A DNA stretch of 64,000 bases from Antilocapra americana (taxonomy: Eukaryota; Chordata; Mammalia; Artiodactyla; Antilocapridae). The position numbers and the translations under genes were made by a program. Below are positions 20,509-31,924 of this stretch, one piece after another. Under the pieces are notes generated by a model. It made no database searches and was not told the DNA's origin. It was given only the letters and a program-made list of their open reading frames with translations. The first letter of the stretch is position 1; every line of letters starts with the position of its first letter. The stretch covers positions 36,901,818 through 36,965,817 of the forward strand of contig ML662442.1 in assembly GCA_007570785.1 (NCBI GenBank), given 5' to 3'.

Positions 20509-21720
20509 GAAAGTATCTTTCTTCTACCAAAAATAGAGCAAGGACATGGTACCAGAAAAATCATAGTTCTTTAAAACTGAGCAAGTTTGCTTAGCGAAAT
20601 CTCTATGCTATACTTGTTTTTCACATTTCAGCTTAGGTAGAAAACTAGGTCACGGGTAGGGCATCCAGATGGGCCTTGAGAAACCACCAGGCATAAGGCA
20701 CGAGGGCCTCTGTGGTTCCGAGCAGCAATCCACTACCGCCGCCTCGGCCTGGTTTGCAGCCAGACTATCCACAACCCCATGTCCTGCTGGCTCTGGGGCC
20801 CTACTGCCCTGTTCCATTTCCAGTCCCCAGGGAGCTGCCAGTGGACAAGTGGTCTGAGGTTTGCCCTGGGGCCTCCATAACAGGGCTTTTCTTCTGGCAG
20901 TGGCAGGCTCACAGGCCCCATCTTGGGCTCCTTCCAGTGTGGCTTTTGCTCTGGGGGCTGGGCTCTTCTGACTCCGCAGCCTGGACAAGGCAGTGATACA
21001 AGTGGCCTGGGACATGGGAAGCTAGCCTAAAACCCCTACCTTCACCCCATCTGAGTTGATCACAATCCCTGGGGGAAGATTTTCAGGACCAGTCTCTGCC
21101 CTCTGTGAAATCCTGACACCTCCTGGGTACTGTGGTGTCTCCAGGTTTCACAAAGGAAAATTTTTAAAATTTTTTTTACATCAAGAACGGATCTCTACTT
21201 GGTCTTCCGAGAGCAAGGTTGTGGAGATTTCTGAGACAAGTCAACACTGCGTTTCTGCCTCTCCCACCTCAGCCAGACCCAGGAAGGGCACAGGACCTGG
21301 CATCACTGAGGTAGTTCTTAAAAGGATGAGGGAGGTTGACCCATGGAAGGAGATCACTTGCTCACAACCTGCTCCTCGGGTGGCTGAGGACTGACCTCTC
21401 CAGTGTCTCTGACCTGCACAGAGACACATGGAGCAGGGACAGCCATGCCCTCTGTGTCAGAGCCTCTCTCCAAGCCTCCGCGCTGCAGGGGGCGGAGGCC
21501 TCACTCACTCTCACTCCACAGACAGCAAAGTAGGACATTCCCATAGTTCTCAACGTAGAGTGAGGAGCCAGCGTTCACTGTTCACCTTACTCCTTTTAGG
21601 TATATAGCTCCTTTTTAGAGAAGTGAACTCAGGTTGGACTCTTGTAATTCAAGTGTTTGTTGAAGTGCTCAGCAGTGAGGAATCCCAGGATTGGAGATAT
21701 AAGAAACAGAGCCAACATTC
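20509..21720. other. Single-copy, GC-richer DNA without recognised genes
   Basis: Overlapping short frames on both strands (20,650-21,015 and 21,056-21,553) reflect higher GC content. I see no conserved domain or splice pattern. Composition alone could fit an exon-bearing region, but there is no positive evidence. Confidence 0.45.
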
Positions 21721-22150
21721 AATTCACAAGTCACTTGGTTTCTTGTACATGATTAGCCCATAACACAGGTTTGTCAAAGGAAGGAAAACAGAAAAGGGGA
21801 TAACAGTCATTCCAAGGAGAAGTCCCGGAAGGAGGCATCTCAGCAGGAGCAGTGGTCCCCTGCCGGGGAGCGGGTCCACAGTAAGTGGGAGTGGGAAGAA
21901 GTCACCCTTGGCTCCAACAGAGCCTCGGGTAGCTTGCCCCACAAGGCTCTCAGCATTGTGGAATCGGGTCCTCCAGTGAAGAGGCTTCGAATCTACAGGC
22001 TCAGTGGTCTCCTTTTAAGGAGTCTGCCAGCGGTATAAAAGTTACACCCTAGGGTCTTGACACTATCCTTCTGTCCAGTGAAATCTTTCTGCAAATGCTA
22101 CCAAATAAATTCTTTATCTAAAGCCATGCTCTTAGTTTACCACTCTAAGA
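21721..22150 (+). other. Promoter-like or LTR-like segment of unknown family
   Basis: A TATAAAA box (22,034-22,040) is followed 64 bases later by AATAAA (22,104-22,109), the compact spacing seen in LTR R regions. The preceding 300 bases lack a family I can name. Alternatives are chance occurrence in single-copy DNA or a decayed solo LTR. Confidence 0.35.
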
Positions 22151-22499
22151 TGCTCGCAGTCCTACAGCAGACATTTCAAAACAACTAACAGGCAAGCTCA
22201 CATTCGCCATTGTGACTTCGTTTTCAACTACTTAACATAGCTTATATCCTATGTTTTGCACAAAATGAGTAGGAGTCATAACACAAAAGAAATCACATCA
22301 TAACATAAAGATCTTACTGGAGTAAAACAGCAGACTAGAAACCCATCATTGTCTATTCATGTATCTTGGAAAGACATCTTGTTTTTAATGACAGGTGTGG
22401 TGAGGGGGTGAAAGCACACCCCCTCGGGTGTTTCTCAATATGGGACATGGGGGGGGTGGGGTCAGAGGTCACCCTTCCCATCTAGTGAGGCCTCTAAAA

Positions 22500-22770
22500 A
22501 GCAGGTCAGCGAGCACAGGCCCGTACAGAGCCCTCTGTTTGCAATTAGCACAAACAGCCAATTTAATAGCCCACAAAGCTCATCCTCCGTAATAGTCCTA
22601 ATTAGAAACATTATACATAAGGAGGGGAAACAATTTACACTGACTATAGAATGAGCTCATGGCAACAGAGTTGTTTGTTTCTTAACCCTGAGGCTATAGA
22701 CACACACGGCTCAAAAGATAATGCATATGTATTTTAAAGCCTGATATTTTCAGACACTCTAGAAAAATGT
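22500..22770. promoter_or_regulatory. Candidate conserved regulatory element
   Basis: This repeat-free stretch concentrates developmental transcription-factor type motifs: GCAATTAGC (22,541-22,549), the palindromic homeobox site CTAATTAG (22,598-22,605), AAACAAT (SOX-like, about 22,628-22,634), and ATGCATAT (octamer-like, 22,721-22,728). There is no open frame of interest. Conservation cannot be tested from one genome. The call is an inference from motif density in unique DNA. Confidence 0.35.
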
Positions 22771-23394
22771 GGCAGCAGCAACCTGCTGTGGCAAAACAGG
22801 CTCAGTGCCCCACCTTTTCTTCCTTTGCTCTCTGTGTTGGTGAGTGTTAGGATTTTGTCAGTAGCTTATTACAAAAAAAAAAAAAATTTACAACCTGTTC
22901 TTTCTTCTCTCTTCTTACATAACCTTGAAATTTAAACATCTTTCTGTCTGCTTTTTGTCTTTTTTTCCACTGGGCAGACTCTGATGATGTTTCTCTTGCT
23001 CAACAGAGCAGAAATCAGCATGCGTTTCTGTTTAGCAGTGATGCTGCCTGGAGGAACAGTTAAGTCAGCACGTTACTTGCGTTAACATTGATATTACTTC
23101 ACTGTTGCTAGGGGAGCCAGAGAGAAAAGACAAAGAGCATAAACCACAGCATCTATCTCACTGATAGGTTGCCATCAACAGTCTTCTCTCCCCTTCTTCT
23201 GAGCGGGTTTTTGTCTTTTAATTTTCTCTGCATTTTTTCAGTCTGTAGAAGTGGAGTGGAATTCTCCATTCTGGCTTTGGGAGATGCACAGGGAATGTTA
23301 TCCAAGCCTCACCTTCAGTACAACCCCATCCCCCATGCCTCTTCTTTTTCTATCTCCTGCTCCTATTCCCTGACTATACCCACAATAGCTGGTG
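22771..23394. other. Single-copy DNA with an internal A-run
   Basis: An A13 run at about 22,872-22,886 is not preceded by a recognisable retrotransposon end. Nothing else is identified. Confidence 0.45.
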
Positions 23395-23645
23395 CATAAG
23401 TGCATGGTCTGTGGGTCTGTGTTGCCTGGGTTTGAATCTTGGCTCTTGGTCCTGTGATCTTGGGCCATTTCTTTAACCTCTCTGAGCCCATTTCCTCCTC
23501 TGGAAGATAAGGGATATGCTGGTCCCCTCCTCATGGCATTGTTTTCAGCATTAAATGAGATATTGCATGTGTAAAGAGCTGAGAATAAAGTAAGGATTTG
23601 ATAAATACTGTTTATCTTATCCTTTATATTCTCATAGCCTTCTAG
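23395..23645 (+). mobile_element. MIR SINE, near full length
   Basis: The MIR sense order is clear: 'tgggtttgaatcttggctctt', 'gtgatcttgggccatttctttaac', 'ctctgagcccatttcctcctctgg', 'cattaaatgagatattgcatgtg', 'aagagctgagaataaagtaag'. The central core is well preserved for such an old element. Confidence 0.85.
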
Positions 23646-25125
23646 GTTTTCTTGGAAGCTGGTCCTTGGCAAAACTGATAACTGAGAATCACAGTGTGTC
23701 TAGCATACACATAGTTCATTAGACTCCATATGATGAGTACCGTTTTTGTTTAGCTCCCTTGCCCCAAACTGTGCTGAACATAAGGAATTATTTATGGTTT
23801 GGAAAGTACATCAGGTCCTTCCCATATTCTGGGGTTGCTGTCTTAAAAGGTCTGGGGAGCATTCTACTCTCCTCATGAAGAGGCAAAGACCAATCAATGG
23901 AGAAAGCACTCCAGCCCCACTGTACCCTGTTCCCTTCTTCCTGCCAAAACTGAAGCCTTTTCCAATGGGCTGGATAAAAAGTCTTGAGAGGCACCATCTC
24001 AGGCTATACAGGCAGTGTGGGAGTATCAAACAACATCCAGCGAATCTGCCTTAAAGACAGCAATTGAAATAGTTCTTCCTTTAGTTGGATACAAGGTATA
24101 CTTTGCTATGAGGTTCTTCTGGAGGAAACAATTTCATTTTCCCATGGTTTTATTTATGTGGAAAATTCTCCACTTTCAGACTCTGTTTAATTCGACAATT
24201 TCTGAAAACTTACGAGTTTACAAAAGAAGTTAAAATAATTACCAAGGTATGGTACAAAGGGATGGTTTATGGACCGTTGTAACATGTCTTTATATGCACA
24301 TACTGTGTGTTTCCCCAGACTTTGCTCTGGCCCCATCTCCTCCTTTGCTAAGAAGCCTGGCTTAGCTCTGGCCACTGAGCAACTGCTAGGAGAGAGGTGA
24401 AAAAGTACAGCTGAGTGGCTCAGATCATTGCTCGAGCTTTGAACCAAGGAGCAATTGTAAGTAACTCCAAACACTGATGCTGCACTCACAGCACAAAGAC
24501 AAGTTCCGTTCCTTTGTGCTGCCTGAAGCCTTTGCCAGATCTTAGGTCACGTTGCCCGGAACCATGTGGTCCTGCAGTGAAAGGTCCCATTGTGATGACT
24601 AATCAACAAGGCAAAGCCAAGGTTGCCTCCTGTATCAAAACCTGGAACGGCCTGACTATTTACGTGCGGAGAAGTGTGTGCTTAATATTGTGTTCAAGTC
24701 AATGGGGAGGGGGCATTTCCTGTAAAAGTACTAAAAGCAAAGAAAAACAGCTACTAATCTGCTCAGTGTCCAATTGGAGGCTTTTTAAGTGACCTGAAAA
24801 ATGGGCTATTGCTTTCATTGTTTCCTTCCTTCTTCCTCCTCTTTCTCTCTGACACTTGTTTGCCTTTCCAAAAACTTCCTCTTGTAGTGAACTCAGGTCC
24901 CTGTTGGGAATTTTACTCTGCTGCATGGATGAACAAGTAAAACAGATTACTATTAGGGCTCTGAAAACATGGACAAAAAGACTTGAAAAAGTTTATGATA
25001 CAAAATTCCAGCAGGGAATTTGAGTAGTTCTTGTGGGTAAATGATGTAGTGAGCTGTATGCATATTAAAATTCAATATCATTAAGAGCCGACTATTTCAC
25101 ACTTAAGCACATCATTTTCAGAGGT
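23646..25125. other. Single-copy DNA, nothing firmly recognised
   Basis: Repeat-poor sequence. The part at 24,030-24,240 is AT-rich with AATTGAAATAG and AACAATTT type motifs and could be regulatory, but evidence is weak. Short frames at 23,746-24,054 and 24,514-24,792 show no known domain. Confidence 0.45.
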
Positions 25126-25330
25126 GGGCACCTTGAGTGCAAAACCAAGACCTTAGCTCTGTCTGGGTGAACCAGTGAACCTGTCTGTTCCCGTTTCCTT
25201 GTTTATAAGATGGTATTTTGGCTCAGATGATCTTCAGGCTCCCTTGGAAAGTCTTTGGGGTATGAGCTTTCCACTCTCTGCCTCTTCCTCTTCTTGGTTC
25301 TGAGATTCCATAATAATATCCTTCAATTAT
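25126..25330 (+). mobile_element. MIR-family SINE fragment
   Basis: The text 'tctgttcccgtttccttgtttataagatgg' followed by 'cagatgatcttcaggctccc' and 'ttctgagattcc' follows a MIR-type 3' half in sense. Divergence is high and the edges are uncertain. Confidence 0.45.
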
Positions 25331-25584
25331 TCTAGGAGACTGACTAGATAGAGAACATCTGGAGGGAATTGAAGCCTCTACATCATCAACATAGAAACTG
25401 AGGTAAGAGGCCAGCACTGAAGACACAAAAAACAGCAAATGTTGAAATGAGGAAGATAGTGAGACATTGAGAGCAACTCGACTCTACTTTCTCTTTGACA
25501 CAAAGGAGTCTTTATTTGAAGTTAGTGTTTTCTTTTCCTCCCACAAGCTTACTTCTTTGAAAACAACTTCCATCAGAAGTCAGG

Positions 25585-25690
25585 AAACCTGGCCCAGTTC
25601 AGAATCTGCCACAAACCTGGGTGGCTCCCTTCTCCCACCTCAGTTTCCTCCCTGGTAAATGGGAGGTACGGACTTAGAGGATTTCTAAAA
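25585..25690 (+). mobile_element. MIR-family SINE fragment
   Basis: The core 'ccacctcagtttcctccctgg' with 'aaatgggaggtacggactta' matches MIR sense. It is a short, diverged fragment. Confidence 0.45.
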
Positions 25691-25699
25691 AGCCCACTT

Positions 25700-26390
25700 A
25701 AGAGCTAACATCCATGATTCCAGGAATTCTAGAAAATGCACACTAAAACTGGGGTTTGGAATCAAGTGAAAAACCTGAACAAGTGTGTGAACCAGATGAT
25801 TTTCAGACATTGGACAGCAGGCAGTGCATGACAGTGATTTGTGGGGTGGGGGAGAAATGAGGATTGCCCCCAGCTTACTGCTTGGAGAGAATTTCAGGCC
25901 GCAGCATGGGGAAAGGGAATATTGGTGGACCCCAGCAGTATTACTTAATAGAGAAGATGGTGTTGGGATCCCAGGGAGACTAGTGAAGCTAGAATTCACA
26001 GAGTGGAATACTAGAGAAGAGAGCTACACAGAGAATGCTGGAGTTCTACAGAACTCCTTTGAGTTTTCAGATGTATATTGATCAGTGGATGCATATGAGG
26101 GAACTACATGAGGCCAGGGAAAGAATTATCCAAAAGGATTAGAGGGAACAATCCCTAGAGATTACAAAGGACAGGGAATGGAGCCCTTTCCCACCAACCA
26201 GATTTGAAAATCTAATAATTAGTGGGGCACTGAGTAGAGAACTCAGAAGGGTATTGTCTCAGTTGCGGGGCCTTAGACTAAAACCTGTTCTGATCCTTTT
26301 AAGCTTAAAAGAAAGTCTTAAAAGGATCAAACTATTTCCAAGTAACTTATGATGTGCCAGAACAACACTCAAGAATATTTTAAAAATATT
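25700..26390 (+). mobile_element. Possible 5' untranslated region of an old L1
   Basis: The purine-rich text, including 'gaagagagctacacagagaatg', 'gatcagtggatgcatatgagg' and 'aaaggatcaaactatttccaag', leads in phase (across a CHR SINE) into 'aataaggtaaaattcaaac' and L1 ORF1-like sequence. Old L1 5' regions have this character. The family is not resolved and I cannot place the 5' edge. Confidence 0.4.
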
Positions 26391-26691
26391 GGACTTCCCA
26401 GGTGGACTTCACAGTGGATAAGAATCCACCTATCAATGCAGGAAACATGGGTTCAATATCTGGTCTGGGAGGATTCCACATGCCCATGTGGGCAACTAAG
26501 CCCGTGTGCCACAACTACTGAGCCTGTGTGCTGAAACTATTGAAGCATGTGTGCCTAAAACCTATGCCCCACAAGAAAAGCCACTACAATAAGCCCTTGC
26601 ATTGCAACTAGAGAGTAGCCCTTGCTTGCTGTAACTAGAGAAAAGCCCATGCAAAGCAACGAAAACCCAGCATAGCCAAAAATAAAATAAA
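26391..26691 (+). mobile_element. CHR-type SINE, full length
   Basis: It starts GGACTTCCCAGGTGG and contains the whole repetitive middle (ACTACTGAGCC, then GAAGCATGTG, then CCACTACAATAAGCC, then AACTAGAGA) and an A-rich tail. The target duplication AAGAATATTTTAAAAATATT (26,371-26,390) recurs with small changes at 26,692-26,711. It sits inside an old L1. Confidence 0.92.
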
Positions 26692-26699
26692 AAGAATAT

Positions 26700-28275
26700 T
26701 TAAAAAATACTGAATAAGGTAAAATTCAAACAAGAGAAATTTGAAAAAAAAAATAAACCAAGGCACATCACAATCAAATCTCTCAAAACCAGTGATAAAA
26801 AGAGAATCTAAAAACAGAGGGAAATTTTATGACATAAAAAGAGGAACAAAGATAAGGATGATATGAGAAGTCTTGTCAGAAACAAAGCAGGTAACAAGAC
26901 AGGAAGAACAATAATCTTGAAGTACAGAAAGAAAACTATTGCCAACCTAGAATTTTATACCTAGCAAAAATATCTTTCAAAAAAAATGCAAAAGAAAGAC
27001 TTTTTAAGACATACAAAAACTGAAATGATTGATCCCCAGTAGACTTGTACTATAAAATGTTAGAGAAAGTCCTTCAGTTTGACATAAATCATAGCAATAT
27101 TTTCTTGGATCAGTCTCCTAAGGCAAAAGAACTAAAAGCAAAAAAAAAAAAAAAAAAAGAGAGAGAGAGAGAGAGAGAACTAATCAAACTTAAAAGCTTT
27201 TGCACAGCAAAGGAAACCATCAACAAAACAAAATGACAACCTACAAAATGGAAGAAAATATTTGCAAACGATGTGACTGACAATGGGTTAATATAAAAGA
27301 TATACAAACAGCCCATACAACTCAATATTTTTTTTTTTAAAAAGGCAAAACAACCCAGTCAAAAAATGAGCAGAAAACCTAAATAGACATTTTCCCAAAG
27401 ACATACAGATGGCTAACAGGCACGTGAAAACATGTTCAATATCACTGTATATGGAGAAATGTAAATCAAATCCACAATGAGGTATCAATTCACACCCATC
27501 AGAATGGCTGTCATCAAAAAATCTACAAATAACAAATGCTGGAGAAGATGTGGACAAAAGGGAATCTTTCTACACTGTTGGTGGGACTATAAATTGGTGC
27601 AGCCACTATGGAAGCCAAGTATGGAAGTTCCTTAAAAAAACTAAAATAGAACTACCTTACAACCCAGCAATTCCACTCTTGGGTATATAGCCAGAAAACA
27701 CAAAAACACTAATTTGAAAAGATACACGCCCCAGTGTTCATAGAAGCACTATTTGCAATAGCCAGAACCTGGAAGCAACCCAAGTGCCCAATCAACAGAC
27801 TACCAGATTAAGATGTGGTATGTGTGTATATATATGTGTGGAATATTACTCACTCAGCCATAAAAAAAGAATGAAATGCTGCCATTTGCAGCAATGTGGA
27901 TGAACCTAGAGCATATTATGCTTAGAGAAATGTCAGACAGAGAAAGACCAATGCTGTATGATATCATTATATATGGAATCTAAAAAAAAATACAAACAAA
28001 TGTATATGTAAAACAGATTCACAGATAGAGAAAAACAATGGTTACCAAAGGGGAGAAGGAAGTGGGGAGGGGCAAATTAGGGATATAGGATTAACAGATT
28101 TAAAGTACCATATATAAAATAGATAAGCAACAAAGATATAGCACAGGGAACTATACTCATTATCTTGTAATAACCTATAATGGAGTATAATCTGCAAAAT
28201 ATTAAATCACTATGTGGTGTACCTGAAACTAGCACAATGTTATAAATCAACTATATTTCAATAAAAAAAGAAAGA
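26700..28275 (+). mobile_element. Old L1: ORF1 3' part fused to ORF2 3' part
   Basis: From 26,740 to about 27,077 the text is the ORF1 C-terminal region ('ttgccaacctagaattttatacc', 'cagtagacttgtactataaaatg'). At about 27,078 it switches to the C-terminal third of ORF2 ('gacataaatcatagcaatattttc') and continues through the cysteine-rich region (about 27,565-27,610) to the 3' end near 28,260. Roughly the first two thirds of ORF2 is missing. It may be one internally deleted L1 or two L1s abutting. Confidence 0.85.
27140..27178. repeat. A-run followed by (GA)n microsatellite inside L1
   Basis: Nineteen or so A residues (27,140-27,158) are followed by about ten GA units up to 27,178. It interrupts the L1 ORF2 frame and probably grew from an A-rich segment of the element. 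Confidence 0.95.
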
Positions 28276-28721
28276 AAGAAAACTGTCTTTCCCCCACAGG
28301 TATAATTACCTCTGTGAAGGTGCTTTTTCATCTTAGTACTCTGGTCCCCAGCAGTGAGTGAGGTGCTTGTGAGGCCAGGGAGGTACTCAGCCTTCCACTG
28401 TCACCACCCTGCTCCAGGTTCATTCCCAGCACACCTGGTGCTTGGGCTGCGGTCTGTTTGCCTGGAAGGAAAACAGGAGAAGGTGATGACTTGGGCCCAG
28501 TGAGTAAAGTCTTCATGCACTATGTTCCCCTTTTCAGCAGAGGGGAGGCTTCTGGGGCCAAACTCAGCTTTGCAGCTGCAGTCCAAGTTAGTTCCAGAGG
28601 AGGGCCACAGGTGGTGCCTCTGCCTGGGGATGGGCTGGAGGCCCTCTACCTGGCTCTTGGGAACAGCTCCTGGTAACAAATCAGCGGTAGCTGAGCTCTA
28701 CTCTGGTTGAAACCTTGACAC
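28276..28721. other. Single-copy DNA, nothing recognised
   Basis: No repeat family is recognised. Overlapping short frames on both strands (28,328-28,710) have no domain evidence. Confidence 0.5.
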
Positions 28722-29125
28722 TTGGTTATTTTATTTCTTTTTTATGCCACAAGTAATATATGTTTTTAGTAGAATAAATTAGAACATAGAGGTAAGCGAA
28801 TGGACAACTTAAACAAATACCTCCCATCCCAGACACTTACTGTTGATAACATTTTTGTGTATCTCCTCTCAGACTGGGTGAGTGTATAAAACATATTATA
28901 TATAGTACATATGTATATATTACATATGCACATGTTACATATATATACATATGCACACAACCACAAAATGGATAAATATTATGCACATATGAAACATTTA
29001 TATTATTCACAACTTTCTGTTCTCTCAAATAACATCCAGTGAATGCCCTTGCACACAAATCTTTGTGCATGCTCTTTATAATACCCTTTGAATAAATTCC
29101 AAGAAGCTGTACCAAGGAGGTTGTA
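28722..29125 (-). mobile_element. Old L1 3' region, antisense, with an AT-rich simple tract
   Basis: The segments 'ccagacacttactgttgataac', 'tttttgtgtatctcctctcag', 'gcacacaaatctttgtgcatg' and 'tttgaataaattccaagaagctg' follow the antisense 3' region of old mammalian L1s. Between them (about 28,889-28,965) is a TATATA/CATATG-rich tract. There is no coding content. Confidence 0.6.
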
Positions 29126-29134
29126 CATTTTCAA

Positions 29135-29565
29135 TAGCTAGTATAGCAGTTCAGAATATGTCACTCCAAAATATACCACTTTGGAACTATTTTGAATTAA
29201 AGGAATTTTAGAAGCAGCAAGACACAGAAGGACATTCTGGCCCTCTTGTGCCCTCCTGAAGGCAGGAGACAAGTATTCCATGTGAAAGGTACCCTTCTCT
29301 TACCAGAAATGCAGAAAACACCCTTATCATCTGAGATAGGGACTTTAGGGCTGCAAAGGCTATATAAATAAACCTTGTTACATCATCACCAATTTACTAT
29401 TCCAAACTCAAATCCTGTTGTTACTTTGCCACAAATTTATTGTTTCTTTGTCTAAAAGTTATCAAGGTTTTTGGTCATGTCTCATATCTTTAATATATAT
29501 GTATGCAATTAAATTTGTTTTCCTCTTATGAATCTCTCTCTTATTACAGGGGTTCTTAACCAAGA
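29135..29565 (+). mobile_element. Solo-LTR-like element
   Basis: It contains a TATA-type box overlapping AATAAA (CTATATAAATAAACC near 29,360) and a following 200-base region ending in T-rich text at 29,540-29,560. The architecture suggests an LTR in sense orientation. No retroviral internal sequence is attached. The family was not identified. Confidence 0.45.
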
Positions 29566-30519
29566 AACTAGAAGGGTGGGGGAAAAATATTTTTCCTCCC
29601 CTACGCAAGTAACTGAACTTCTGTGATAGAGGAGGACCTTGAGAAGAAGGTGGAGGACAGGAAGAGCTGAACCTCACCAATTAGAGAAGCTGCTCCCGTC
29701 CTTTTCCCCGCACTAACTTATCGTATCCACCCTTCCCCTCTCCAGGGTCCCCTCCTCTCTCTCTCCTTTTTCACCCTTTAACTCCTTCATGCTTTGCTCC
29801 TTCTGCCACTTCAGTCTGGACTTTCCCCTCTCCTGTGCTCAAATTACATACTGTTTCGGGCTTTGCGCTGTCTCCATTGCTCAACCTGCCTTCTTTTGCG
29901 CTGGCTTCCTGACCAGCTGCCATGTGGTGACAACACGGCTGCAGCAGCCTCCCCTTCGCACCCTCTCCCATCTGTCTACTGCAGGAAAGACAGAGTGTCT
30001 TCCCAGGGGCTCCTAAAGTTCCTTTGTGACCCTCTCATTGGGTTGACATAGGTCACATATTCTGAATCAATGACTGTGGTTAGAGAATATGGTATTTTGA
30101 TTGGTTATCTCTGGGCCACTTGCTCCAGTCCTGGAGTTGGGTGTGAAGCCTCAGCCAATATGCAGGATCTAAAAGCGGGGGAAGGGGACCCTTAGATGAA
30201 AATCAAGCTCCATTCTGAGAATCAAGGTCCATGATGGGAACATCTAGCACAGGAAATAGTGAAATGCTCCTTGCATTTTATTTTGCTTTTAAAAAGGAGT
30301 AATTAAAAGAATACTAAATAAATAAGAATATTAAATGGAAACAAATCTGAAGGGCACACAGTAGCCTATCTAATACTATAGTTTTTTTTTGTCTTTAAAG
30401 AAAAATCTCTCGTGAGTCTTGTAAACACAAAAGGATTTTACTTGAACCAGCTAGTCTTCCTCTTCACCCAAATTTACAGTGTTAAAAATAATTTTACTAT
30501 AATGAGAACTTTTCAATGC
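29566..30519. other. Single-copy DNA, nothing recognised
   Basis: The left part (29,690-29,830) is pyrimidine-rich. Two overlapping plus-strand frames at 29,789-30,051 are shadows of each other without domain evidence. An A/T-rich stretch at 30,290-30,400 may be an unrecognised old repeat. Confidence 0.45.
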
Positions 30520-30700
30520 CAGGTCTTGAGCTTTTATTTTTATAATAATAATAATATTATTTTTAATCCTTATAACAATTCTGCAAAGTAATCTTAATAA
30601 TCCCATTTAATAGAGGAATATGCTGAGGCTGAAGAAGGTGAAATACCTCTCCCAGGTGACATAATTAGTAGCTCCCACCAAGGGATTCAAGCCTAGGTTG
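30520..30700 (-). mobile_element. MIR SINE, antisense
   Basis: The plus strand shows MIR in reverse: 'ccttataacaattctgcaaag', 'atcccatttaatagaggaatatgctgaggct', 'gattcaagcctaggttgt'. A TAA-rich stretch lies at its left edge (30,541-30,560). Confidence 0.75.
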
Positions 30701-30930
30701 TATATACCATATCTTTCTCAGAAAAGAAAACATAAAAGTTTCCTAAACTTGTATTTAGTTGAATTTTTGAGGGCTTTTAGTGCTCAAAGGGCTTTTGAGT
30801 CTCAGAAGCTGTACCCTCAGTTTGCTTTTGAACATCCCAAAGGTCACAGGGGCAGAAACAGCACTAAGTGGAGAAGGAAACCAAAAGAAGCGTCTAAAAT
30901 TTCAGATACTGTATATACAGAAAGATACAC

Positions 30931-31138
30931 TGTGCTTAGTCACTCAGTCATGTCCGACTCTTTGTGACCCCATGGACTGTAGCCTGCCAGGCTCCTCTGT
31001 CCCTGGGGACTCTCCAGGCAAGAATACTGGAGTGGGTTGCCATGTCCTCCTCCAGGGGATCTTCCCAACCCAGGGATTGAACCCAGGTCTCCCACATTGC
31101 TGGCAGATTCTTTACCGTCTCAGCCACCAAGGAAGCCC
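30931..31138 (-). mobile_element. Bov-tA SINE
   Basis: The reverse strand reads GGGCTTCCTTGGTGGCTGAG and continues through the full SINE to ACTGAGTGACTAAGCAC. It looks well preserved compared with other copies here. The target duplication AAAGATACAC (30,921-30,930) recurs as AAAGATATAC at 31,140-31,149. Confidence 0.95.
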
Positions 31139-31149
31139 AAAAGATATAC

Positions 31150-31924
31150 CACTTGGGTCTTTTCAAATGGATTAAAGGATACCACACCTATGTTTCCCAA
31201 AAGGGCTATTTTCTTTTGGTGTGCCTAGACTGATGAGGTGTGTGTATGGGATTCTTAGAAGCATTCTGATGCCATCTCCTGGTACAGTCAAGGGCTTGGG
31301 CACTGAAATACAGGAGAAATAAGCACCCATTGAAGCACCTTACAGTCTCTCTCCCCTCTGTTCCTCCAGTGATTTCTACAGGCTGAAGTTTCCTTTTAAT
31401 GTCTGCATCACATCTTTAGCACAGTTTGATTTCTTGGAACTCTTGGTCACAAGATTTCGGTTTGAAGTGATAGCTATTGTTACTATCTTACCTGCTACCA
31501 GAGTCCCTTTTCTGTTACAGAAATTCAGAGCAGGAAAGTTGATGCTTTCCTCAACAGGTGAGTCACTAAGAAAACGTTTGAGTTCTCAAAAGGTGATGGT
31601 TCTACTCCAAGCTGGTGAATTTCATGAGCAAACAAAGCTCTGTTTGTAACCCTATCAGATTAGAATAATCTGCAGTGTGTTTTCTGTTTGCTACAGGAAA
31701 TACGAGGTGGGTGATTCCACTTTGTGGAATTTGGCAATCTTCTTTTTGGTCAGTATCTCTTATTTTGTTACTCATATTTTAACGAAAAGAACAGAGGTCT
31801 TTTAAGAGGCTATGAAACCCATATTTTGAATGGAGATAGGTAAGGAAGGAAGCGTGGGATGTGTCCAGAGGTCAGACAGTTCATGTCTTTGGCTGGAGCA
31901 AAGGGTATGTGGCGGTCAGGAGAG
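31150..31924. other. Single-copy DNA, nothing recognised
   Basis: No repeat or exon is recognised. The 71-codon frame at 31,434-31,649 lacks any known motif. Confidence 0.5.

Noticed and set aside
20650..21015. Overlapping frames of 121, 94 and 62 codons on both strands
   Set aside because: They are mutual shadows caused by GC-rich sequence with few stops. No protein family is recognisable.
22872..22886. A-run as a retrotransposon tail
   Set aside because: No SINE, LINE or processed-gene body could be recognised to its left.
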